From: Russula earlei
Taxonomy: Eukaryota; Basidiomycota; Agaricomycetes; Russulales; Russulaceae
Direction of reading: 5' to 3'
Assembly (NCBI GenBank): GCA_025769875.1
Contig: JAGFNK010000264.1
Coordinates: 1 to 64,000, forward strand
Length of the DNA: 64,000 bases
The first letter of the stretch is position 1. The number at the start of each line of letters is the position of its first letter. Under the pieces are notes generated by a model that saw nothing but the letters and a program-made list of their open reading frames with translations, was not told where the DNA came from and did no database searches. Positions 55,139 through 64,000 of this stretch are shown here, one piece after another. The translations under genes were made by a program, and so were the position numbers.

Positions 55139-56394
55139 ATGGCCGATTCATCGTCTCATAGACTTGACCTCCGTGTTGGAGGAAAGTATCGACTGGGGAA
55201 AAAGATTGGATCTGGCTCCTTCGGTACGTTGTAAAGATTCTTTATTCTGACGCAGGTTCTTGATCTCTCTGCAGGTGACATCTATCTCGGCATAAACATC
55301 ATATCGGGCGAGGAGGTGGCCATCAAATTAGAGTCTGTGAAGGCTAAGCATCCTCAGCTCGAGTATGAATCCAAAGTGTATAAGACCCTTGCCGGTGGTG
55401 TCGGTGTCCCTTTCGTGCGTTGGTTTGGTACCGAATGCGATTATAACGCGATGGTCATCGATCTATTGGGCCCTTCTCTCGAGGATCTGTTCAACTTCTG
55501 CAACCGGAAGTTTTCCCTCAAAACAGTTCTTCTTCTGGCTGATCAACTCGTTCGTGTGTCTACTCTATCAATTATCTTCGCTGACGTATTGATCAGATCT
55601 CTCGTATTGAGTACATCCATTCACGCAATTTTATCCATCGTGACATCAAACCCGATAATTTCCTTATGGGTATCGGAAAGCGTGGCAATCAAGTCAATGT
55701 CATTGACTTCGGTCTTGCGAAGAAGTACAGGGATCCCAAGACTCATCTCCATATCCCCTATCGCGAGAACAAGAATCTAACTGGAACTGCCCGCTATACG
55801 TCCATCAACACCCATTTGGGAGTGGAACAGGCTCGACGCGATGATTTGGAGTCGCTTGCCTACGTTCTTATGTATTTCCTTCGTGGCGCCCTGCCGTGGC
55901 AAGGTCTCAAGGCGGCCACAAAGAAACAGAAGTACGATCGTATCATGGAAAAGAAAATGACGACCCCTACCGACCTTCTTTGCCGCGGTTTCCCCAACGA
56001 GTTCGGGATCTTCCTGAACTATACACGCGCCCTGCGATTCGATGACAAGCCGGACTACTCTTATTTACGCAAGCTCTTCCGTGACCTTTTCACTCGCGAG
56101 GGTTACCAGTACGACTATGTGTTTGACTGGAGCGTCCAGCGGGGCGCCCAAGATGAAGTGGCGAGTGCCAGTTCCAAAGCAGCGGGTGGCAGACGTAAGG
56201 TGGTACAGGAGGATGAGGGTGAACCACGAACCAGCGACCGACAGTAAGGATCTAATCTGTTTTACTATTATTTACTCCTTCAACGACCATCTTGTAGACT
56301 TCGCTCCCATACTCGTCAGATGCAGGCCACCGCACCCGGTCCCGTAGGTCAGCAACGTGCTACTGGTTCTCGGCGTGACGGCGAGCTGTGGTAA
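55139..56394 (+). CDS. casein kinase 1 (delta/epsilon type, Hrr25/HHP-like)
   Basis: Four exons (55139-55223, 55275-55549, 55597-56243, 56298-56394) give 367 residues. All kinase landmarks are visible: glycine loop GSGSFGDIYLG, Lys in VAIKLE, catalytic loop [26 protein letters not shown] in place of DFG, and the CK1-specific [17 protein letters not shown] and LPWQGLKA. After the kinase domain there is only a short tail ([19 protein letters not shown] ... DGELW). CK1 delta/epsilon enzymes act in DNA repair, ribosome maturation and clock signalling. It lacks the C-terminal Cys-Cys motif of membrane-bound Yck enzymes, which favours the nuclear/cytosolic Hrr25 type. Confidence 0.95.
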
Positions 56395-57422
56395 TCTAAT
56401 TACCCCTCGTGGCCGTGCACTTTCCAGCATGTGGGGGGGGGAGTCAGGTTGAGTCGGTGACGTTTGGGGGGTTGCATATGAAGCCCAGCTGCACCAAGTT
56501 CGCCGTCGTCTTGAAGCTGGTTACTATAGGATATGCAAGTCGAAGGACGAGATTTCCCTTTCGACACAACGACTTGACTCATTTTTCAATTGCGCCTCTC
56601 CTCTCATCCATTCAAGACCCCTTTGTTGGTTGCCACTTGCCCCGAAGTTTGGCCCTATTTCTATGTTAGCTGTCGCGTCTGCGCCACTTCCACTCCAGCT
56701 CACAGTCACCAGTTGCTTCTTCTTCTCATATACGGACGCCATTCTCCCTCCTCTCAGCGCTATGCCTCCCTCCCCACTCTAGCCGGGAGATTCAGGTCAG
56801 CCACGATACATTACGTACTACAACCAAATATCCCCTTCCTTGCGCCGTGCTTCTCACAGCCCCACGGCTGTTGTTTTAAACAACGTTATTTATTCTTTAC
56901 GCAAAGCACCTTACGTTCTTCTTCGTCAGGTCACTATACTTGTCCCCACGCGTCCTTGTTGTCCTCCTACCCTCCACTTCTTCCAGTCCCATAATGGTGT
57001 CTGATGAAGGCCAGCGAGGTGGGAGAGGGCGCCGTGTGGTGTTGATGTATTGCGGAGATAGTTCTTCTGAGATTCAATGAACAAAAGATTTGATAAACTG
57101 ATCGACTGTTTCGCTTTAAATCTTTCTTTCATTTACGACAATCAGAGGTGGAGAATTGTGCGTGAGGGAACGGCATCAGTGGAGTCATGGGTTGACAAGT
57201 GTCGAACAGCATGGTGTTGGCAACCGACAGCGCTTCGTGGTTTGATTAGATGAGTGATATCGAAGGCGGTAACGGTTGCACAAGCCTTAAGGCGCATGGC
57301 CATTTGGGTCGGGTCGGCAAGAGCCGAGGGTGAGAGTGGCTAGCGCCTCGAGAGTGAGTTCAGCAGTCAGCTTCAGCAAAATCGCATCTCCACTTGACCG
57401 TCTACTTGGGCCCTGACCTGCC
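56395..57422. other. intergenic region, nothing recognised
   Basis: 1.03 kb between CK1 and coatomer gamma. There is a G run near 56433-56441 and a pyrimidine-rich tract (about 56680-57000). Short ORFs on both strands show no domain. Confidence 0.5.
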
Positions 57423-60400
57423 ATGGCAGCATTCTCGAAAAAGGAGGAGGAGGGTCTCAGTTCTTACTACAATAACAAAACAACCATCATACAGGAGGCC
57501 CGTGTTTTCAATGAATCTCCAATCAGCCCAAGAAAATGCAGGGCACTGCTCACTCGCATCGTGTATTTACTGTACATTGGCGAGAGTTTCGGAACACAGG
57601 AGGCAACGACCCTGTTTTTTGGAACGACCAAGCTGTTTCAGCATAAGGACGTGCGTAATGAGTCGCGCCGACTTCCCTCTGCTTAACCTCGTGTTCACAA
57701 TACTTACATTCGACAGAGTGCCCTGCGTCAGATGGTTTACCTGTCCATCAAAGAATTAGCGGTTTCCGCAGAGGATGTTATCATGGTCACAAGCAGTATC
57801 ATGAAGGATATGCAACCCAATTCGGAGGTCATATATCGTCCCAACGCGATCCGCGCGCTGTGTCGCATCATTGATGTATGTGCAACCTTTTAGTTTCTCC
57901 CGCCCCACGTTATTTATGGATATATAGCCTTCAATGGTTCAAGGCGTAGAGCGTTTTTTCAAAGCTGCAATTGTTGACCGCACGCCTTCCATCTCATCCG
58001 CTGCTCTCGTGTCATCCTACCATCTGTTCCCTTTTGCGAAAGATGTTGCAAAACGTTGGGTAAACGAGGCCCAGGAGGCCGTCAATGCCAAGTCCTCCTC
58101 TGGCTTGTTTAGCTCAAGCACGGCGGGCTCGTATCTCGGGTTTGGGTCCTCGACTTCAACGAATAGCGGCTACCAGCCCATGCCCTCAACGAGCTACATC
58201 GCACAGTACCACGCTCTCGGCTTGCTCTACCTTATTCGGCGGCAAGATCGGATGGCGGTGACAAAAATGATTCAGCAGCTCGGTGGTGGCAAGTCGGGCT
58301 CTGGAACCGCTCTCAAGAATCCCATGGCGCTCTCTATGCTGATTCGCTATGCAGCAAAGGTCGTTGAGGAGGACCCGAAGTGAGTCGACGATGAAGTGAG
58401 AAGTTTAGAATCTGAGGGTTGCCCTATCAGCGTCCAGAAGCAAATGCTCGACCTCCTCGAAATATGGCTTCGTCACAAAAGCGACATGGTCAACTTTGAG
58501 GCAGCGCGTGCTATTTGTGAGATGAAGAACGTGCCGAGCGCCCAATTGACGAAAGCGATTGCCGGCTAGTCCTTTCATCTGCTGCTACAGAATTTTGTGG
58601 CTGATCGTTTATTAGTCTTGCAACTGTTCCTTTCGTCCCCAAAACCTACGCTCAGGTTCGCTGCTACTCGTTGCCTGGCCAGTCTTGCTTTAACCCAACC
58701 CGCGAGTGTCGCCACCTGCAATGTGGATCTCGAGAATCTCATTTCAGATTCAAACCGGAGTGTTGCCACTTACGCAATTACCACACTATTGAAGGTAATT
58801 GCACCTCACTCGTGTTTTCTGGAAGTGTTGATCGTTTGTTTTCGTAGACTGGCAATGAGGCATCAGTGGACCGCTTGATGAAGCAAATTACGGGCTTCAT
58901 GAGCGAGATCTCAGATGAATTTAAAGTTATCATTGTGGATGCGATCAGGTCACTCTGCCTCAAGTTTCCCACAAAGCATGTGTCCATGCTTGGCTTTCTA
59001 TCCGGTGTCTTGCGCGACGAAGGCGGCTATGATTTCAAGCGAGCGGTCGTTGAGGCGATTTTCGATATGATCAAGTACATCGGGGAATCCAAGGAACAAG
59101 CGCTCTCACATCTCTGCGAGTTCATTGAAGATTGCGAGTTTACAAAGCTCTCTGTTCGCATTCTCTACCTTCTAGGTATCGAGGGTCCCAAAGCACCTCA
59201 ACCTTCGAAGTACATCCGGTTCATTTATAATCGTGTCGTGCTGGAGAATGCCACTGTACGGGCAGCGGCAGTGGCGAGTTTGGCCAAATTCGGCATTATT
59301 GACGACACAAAACTGAAAAAGAGTATCGGCGTACTACTAAATCGGTCAGTCATTCTCTCGTAAGGTCGATTGTTTTTGTTGATATCCCGGTTGAAGCTGT
59401 CTGGACGACGTTGACGACGAAGTTCGCGATCGAGCCGCGTTGTATCTCAAGGTGATCGAGGAACCCCCCCTGGCCGAAACATATGTCAAAGATGGTGTGT
59501 CCCATTGACGTCTTACCTTTTCCCGTGATTCAATGGGCCATAGACTCCGTATTTTCCTTGTCGGCGCTGGAGTCCAAGCTCGTTGCCTATGTGAGGGATG
59601 CGGATGCTGCCTCTCAACCATTTGATGTTTCCTCTGTTCCGAAAGTCAGCCGAGAGCAAGCGGCGCAGGAAGTTGCCCGTAAGTCGTTGCTCTTCTTTAT
59701 CAGTCCATCCCTTTATGGTCACTTAGGGCCAAGCTCGCTGGATACTATTGGTGCCCCTGTTACGAGAACGACGACACCAGCCCCGCCACCCCAGACCACG
59801 GAAGTGACTCAATCGTCCTTCGTACAACAACTAGCACAAGTGCCAGAACTGGCATCGTACGGCGCTCTCATCAACAGCTCGAAGCCCTCCCAGCTGACCG
59901 AGAATGAGACCGAATACCAAGTTTCTTGTGTTAAGCATATTTTCCGCGGACATATTGTTTTCCAGGTTTGTGTGACTTGTGCTCTTCTGTCAAGCGTTGA
60001 TGTTGAATCCCCTCAGTTTAATGTTTCGAACACAATGCCTGATACTATTTTGGAGCAAGTCTCAGTTATTATGCAGCCTCCTGTGGACTCTGGATTGACA
60101 GAAGACTTTATCATTCCTGTTCCTGTCCTTTCTTCAGCGAGTTCACCTGGCATCGTTTACGTTTCGTTCACAAGAGAGTCACCGGACGAATACGCGACTG
60201 CGTCGTTCCCATGCCTCTTGAAGTTTATCAGTAAAGAGGTGGATCCTGCGACTGGGGAGCCGGAAGTAGAAGGCTACGAAGACGAGTACCAACTTGAAGA
60301 AGTTGAGCTCGCTGCGGGAGGGGACTATATCATACCAAGCTATTCTAATTTTTCGTCGGAATGGGACCGCCTCAGGACAGGTGCTTCAATCACGGAAACA

Positions 60401-60732
60401 TTTACGCTCTCCTCTATGGAAAGTATCAAAGGTTTGTTTGTCATGGTCTCCCTCGATGATTCTTGCATTTGCGCTTACATGCCTCGTCAGCGGCATGCGA
60501 TTCTATCGTTGAAATACTCAATATGGAACCCTTGGGCGGATCTCAGAATGCAGCGCCAGGAACGACGGTCCATACACTACAGTTGTCTGGTCTATTGACA
60601 GGGGGCGGCGGAAAGATTCTCGCACGATGCCGGATGACCTTCTCAAAGGGAGAAGGTGTAACTTTGGAGGTAGGGGTTCGTGGGGAGAAGCAGGAGGCGT
60701 GCCATCTCGTGATCGCTGCCATTGGGGGTTAG
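57423..60732 (+). CDS. SEC21: coatomer gamma subunit (COPI, Sec21)
   Basis: Multi-exon; exons 1-3 are 57423-57650, 57717-57875 and 57928-58379. The start [20 protein letters not shown] and the segments [57 protein letters not shown] and [20 protein letters not shown] match gamma-COP. The N-terminal HEAT/adaptin solenoid is followed by a Ser/Thr-rich linker (about 59730-59930) and the appendage domain. The C terminus after the last intron (about 60430-60490) reads [18 protein letters not shown] and ends HLVIAAIGG. In COPI coats it binds cargo and Arf1 during Golgi-to-ER transport. The two parts appear intact. Confidence 0.95.
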
Positions 60733-61032
60733 TGGTACGATGATGCCGAGAGCATGGCTGTAACATCATACGGCCTATGGAATGATCCCCACACACGAGA
60801 CTGACTAGTTCCCGGTACAACCCATATCGTGTACGGGAGCAGCGTTAAATGGTGCCGACGCCGACGGAATGGGATGTCATGTAATCTTAATGGCTGCGTG
60901 TGCAGAGGTAGCACGGGTAGCCGAGCCGGGAGTCGGTGACTGGGGCAACCCACCCTGACTAGCCCTACAACACCGAATGTTTTATATCATCATCCCCCTT
61001 CGACCCATTCCCCGACCCATCTGCCGTTTACC
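60733..61032. other. short intergenic region
   Basis: 300 bp between coatomer gamma and pantothenate kinase, both on the plus strand. It should hold the terminator of the first and the promoter of the second. No RNA gene or supported ORF. Confidence 0.5.
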
Positions 61033-62717
61033 ATGTCCTCGCCGCTCCCATCAGCCAAGGTAATTCACGTTAACACTCGCGGAGCCGTGATTCTGGACGA
61101 GGCTTCCCCCGAAGTGCGAATGCCGTCTATTTTTTACCCACTTTATTGACGAGTGACAAGACTAGAGACAGTCGAGGCATTTACCTTCCGAACTATATAG
61201 AACCCGTGTCGCACATAGCAGTCGACGTGCGTCCCTTTCCACCCCCGTAATGGTGTCATTCACCTCCTTTTGGGGAACAGGTCGGAGGCTCCCTCGCAAA
61301 GGTCGTCTATTTCACCCGTTCACCCGAACCCCCGTCATCTCCCTCGATCCTTGCAGCTGATAGTTCCATCTCGACGGGATCCCCATCCCCGACGTCTGCT
61401 GGGTCCCTGTCGCAGCAGCCATGTCCTCCGGGCTCCTCGCATCCAAGAAACAATGGCGCGCTGACGCCCATGGTGCTCGACAACCCCACCGGACACACCG
61501 GAAACGGGCTGGAGGGCCTGAACCAGAGTCTGCTTCACGATACGATCCTGCGTCGCGTTAACCTTCAGCACTTTCCGGGCGGTTCCCTGAACTTTGAGCG
61601 GTTCGAGACGGACGCAATCGACGATTGCATCAAGTTCATCCAAGAGCTCATAGAACGCTCGGCGGCCGTAAACGGCGTCTCGATCGAGGAGATGAAGCAG
61701 AGCGTGAAGGTCATGGCGACCGGAGGCGGTGCGCATCGGTTCTACGATCTGTTCCGCGAAACGCTTGATGTCGAGGTTCTTCGGGAAGACGAGATGGAAT
61801 GCTTGATCGAGGGTCTGAAGTTCATCAGTCTCATTCCAGACGAGGTGTATTTCTTCTCGGATCGGCTTATTCAATCGGTCGCGCATGCATCGACAGCCCC
61901 AGCAACGCTCGAGCGGCCAGGTCCCAACCCACCGAAATACGCAGTGACGTTTGAAGGGAACCCGACGCCTCAATTGCCGTGTTTGCTCGTCAACATTGGG
62001 TCTGGGGTTTCCATCATCAAAGTTGATCGAGACGGAACGTTTGAACGAGTGAGCGGGACCAGCCTTGGTGGCGGAACTCTGTGGGGGTTGCTGTCATTGC
62101 TGACGCCGGCCACTTCGTTTGATGGCTAGTAACATATTCATCCGAACGTAAATCATGCGTCTCACGTATCGGTCTCTTGCAGAAATGTTGGCTCTCTCCT
62201 GAATCAGGTGATAACGAAGCCGTGGACATGCTTGTCAAGGACATCTACGGACAAGATTATAGCAAACTTGGGCCTCAAATCTACGGTGATTCGCCAGCTC
62301 GTTCGGCAAAGTGTTCAAGAAGGGCAAGGAAAAAAGGAAGTTCTCTCCGGAGGATATCAGCAAAAGTTTGTTATATGCGGTGTCGAATAATATCGGGCAA
62401 ATAGCGTCCGTCCTATCCGAGCTGACGTACATTGTCGCATGCTGACAGCTGGCAGATACATGAATGCGGAGAAATACGGCCTCAATAGGATATACTTTGG
62501 CGGCTGCTTCATTCGGGGCCATCCAGCCACTATTGCAACGTTGTCTTACGCTATTCGGTTCTGGAGTAAAGGTGCGAAGCGCGCGCTGTTTCTTCGGCAC
62601 GAGGGATTTCTGTATGCGCCACGTCTTTGTTGTATTTTGAACTGTACTCACCTGCTGCCTCGGCATAGCGGTGCGATCGGTGCATGGATCAAGAATATTG
62701 ATGGAGACCGTGAATAG
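61033..62717 (+). CDS. CAB1: pantothenate kinase (eukaryotic type)
   Basis: Starts MSSPLPSAK; the first exons contain VNTRGAVILDEASPE, then DSRGIYLPNYIEPVSHIAVD joined across an intron to VGGSLAKVVYF, the ATP-binding signature. The large central exon carries KVMATGGGAHRF, LVNIGSGVSIIKV and GTSLGGGTLWGLLSLL. After two further introns come NAEKYGLNRIYFGGCFIRGH and RHEGFLGAIGAWIKNIDGDRE, ending at TAG 62715-62717. The enzyme phosphorylates pantothenate, the first and rate-limiting step of coenzyme A synthesis. A Ser/Pro-rich insert (about 61330-61470) separates the first ATP motif from the rest; it looks disordered. The first two introns are approximate. Confidence 0.93.
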
Positions 62718-62798
62718 GAGACAGGATGCAAGAAGAAGGGCATGACTATATACCAAGGATTCGGTAGTTCCATTCATCGCCGTATTTCCATTAACATG

Positions 62799-63152
62799 CT
62801 ATAACGTAACCAAGTGTAGGAATAGAGCCTGTGCTGTGCTAGCTACATCAAGGGCGCTTAGACCGGAAGAGACCGGGGGATAAAAGGGACTGTCCCGGTC
62901 CACGCGGTTTCGAAATTTATTTATCACAACAATCATCAAAACAACAAGAGCAACCCACATATTTATGGACACCGCACTGGCCAAGTTAAGGAATGGGACG
63001 AGTCCGAGATGACGAATCGATGACGGAGTCATGGAGACTCCGCAGCCAGCGAGCGTTTCTAACATTTCTTTTTCGAGATCAAAAATCGAATGCCATGAAG
63101 GGTGAAGTAGGGCTGTGTGGTGCGGTCGGCTGGAGGCCATGTATGAGCTCAA
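62799..63152 (-). CDS. possible small single-pass membrane protein, unrecognised
   Basis: A 117-residue ORF with one predicted membrane segment (INMWVALVVLMIVVI) followed by a basic stretch (NKFRNRVDRDSP). I do not recognise a family. It lies 81 bp beyond the pantothenate kinase stop on the opposite strand, so it could equally be 3' UTR sequence. Base composition gives no clear support. Confidence 0.25.
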   Translation of the reverse strand: MSSYMASSRPHHTALLHPSWHSIFDLEKEMLETLAGCGVSMTPSSIRHLGLVPFLNLASAVSINMWVALVVLMIVVINKFRNRVDRDSPFYPPVSSGLSALDVASTAQALFLHLVTL

Positions 63153-63641
63153 TCAGTGTTTGATTGAGGGATGGGGTTGGGATGACACGTTATATCACGG
63201 GGAAACGGAGGGAGGGCGCTTATTTCATAAAGTGGTGTGGGGCCTGCCTATATGCGGTAGCTTATAAATAAATGAATGCCATGCTTGGCAAACAAGTCAA
63301 ATGATTGATTTTTCATCGCTTGGCCTCAGCACACACATGCTAAATTCGTTTTAGCAGCCGTCTCCACGGTCCATTTGAGGTAATGGTGAAATGCTATTCA
63401 TTAGGGAGGGGGTGTGGGCACAGGGAGAGAGAGCAGGGGCAGGGCAGGGACGGGGTGTGGGAGAGCATGGCAAGGCGTGGGAAGATGAGGGGGTTAGCGA
63501 TCTGAGAGGTGAACCGTATAAGCATCTGCTCATAATTATTTTCTTATGTTGTCCTCCTTCCCTTGTTGTAATCTCCTTCCCTCCCTCCCTCTCTAGTCAT
63601 CCCGCCTCTCCTCTCCTCCCCTTCTCTCCCTCACCACCACA
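63153..63641. promoter_or_regulatory. upstream region of the homeodomain gene
   Basis: 489 bp; 63550-63640 is a marked pyrimidine tract (ccttccctccctccctctc, tcctctcctcccc) directly before the ATG, probably the 5' leader. The purine-rich stretch 63400-63500 (ggggtgtgg, gagagag) has an ORF without a recognisable domain. Confidence 0.5.
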
Positions 63642-64000
63642 ATGGAGCCTGCCTTCTCATCGTGGCCAACGGGGACACCAGACCACCACTCTCCAATCGA
63701 GTCCCTCAAAGAGAAACCAAAGAAACCCCGCCATCGTCACTCCGCCATCCAGCTCGCCGCCTTGAATGAGCTTTATGACCGCAACGAACACCCCTCTCTC
63801 GACGACAGAACATCCCTGGCGGAGAAGCTGGGAATGTACGCACCTCCCACCCTTTTTTGTCTATCCTGATGACTCATTTACTGTCCGATAAAGGGAAACA
63901 AAGACAGTCAATGCCTGGTTCCAGAATAAACGCGCCGCAACTAAAAAGCGCTCTCGTCCTGGACAGTCCTCCTCGACATACGATCTCCCTCCGATCTCAA
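63642..64000 (+). CDS. homeodomain transcription factor (5' part, cut by the window edge)
   Basis: Exon 1 63642-63835 and an intron 63836-63893 join in frame. The homeodomain starts near residue 27 (KPRHRHSAIQLAALNELYDR, an acidic loop, SLAEKLG) and helix 3 is MET-KTVNAWFQNKRAATKKR with the invariant W, F, N and R. It has 60 residues without the three-residue TALE insert, so it is a typical rather than TALE homeodomain. It probably regulates transcription in the nucleus. Nothing nearby suggests the mating-type locus. The 3' end is outside the window. Confidence 0.9.

Noticed and set aside
63642..64000. mating-type homeodomain gene
   Set aside because: It has a typical, not TALE, homeodomain, and neither a divergent HD partner nor the usual mating-locus flanking gene (mitochondrial intermediate peptidase) is in the window.

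Overview
This window is nuclear DNA of a basidiomycete fungus, most likely a transposon-rich agaricomycete. The genes are dense, with many short (about 45-80 bp) GT-AG introns, and they encode eukaryotic housekeeping proteins (SF3b5, Vps33, NTE1, coatomer gamma, pantothenate kinase). The transposon families (chromovirus Gypsy, Copia, Harbinger, Tc1) also fit. No genus is claimed.

Positions 1-34.5 kb are a nested transposon island. The host element is a chromodomain Gypsy retrotransposon (about 1833-33314, + strand, net about 8.4 kb). It has been split by a 3.9-kb foldback element (4904-16363), a Copia element (16596-21488), a PIF/Harbinger transposon (21553-25231, itself carrying a tRNA-derived SINE), a solo LTR (25604-26209), a Tc1 transposon (26867-28487) and another solo LTR (30831-31658). 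The foldback was in turn hit by a Copia element (5753-11593), a solo LTR (12564-13395) and a solo LTR of the Gypsy family (13993-14884). Almost every insertion shows a target-site duplication, so the order of events can be read directly. Removing the insertions rejoins the Gypsy reading frame at the foldback, Harbinger and solo-LTR junctions and restores continuous RNase H sequence across the Tc1 site.

Positions 34.5-64 kb are gene space with no transposon that I can recognise: an EFM3/FAM86-type lysine methyltransferase (+), a class I methyltransferase (-), SF3B5 (-), a GSKIP-domain protein (-), the exosome cofactor LRP1/C1D (+), an F-box/LRR protein (-), a small YABBY/HMG-like protein (-), VPS33 (-), NTE1 phospholipase (-), casein kinase 1 (+), coatomer gamma (+), pantothenate kinase (+) and the 5' part of a homeodomain gene (+) running off the window. 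Exon models were worked out by hand; for EFM3, the methyltransferase, SF3B5, GSKIP, LRP1, F-box, YABBY-like and CK1 the summed exons are a multiple of three.

The most unusual items are the foldback element with 1.73-kb arms and iterated 153-bp subrepeats, an extra zinc-knuckle ORF downstream of the Gypsy integrase, a Copia element with near-identical LTRs around a ruined interior, initiator-tRNA-Met half-molecule primer sites in both Copia elements, and a SF3B5 gene whose start codon is an exon by itself.
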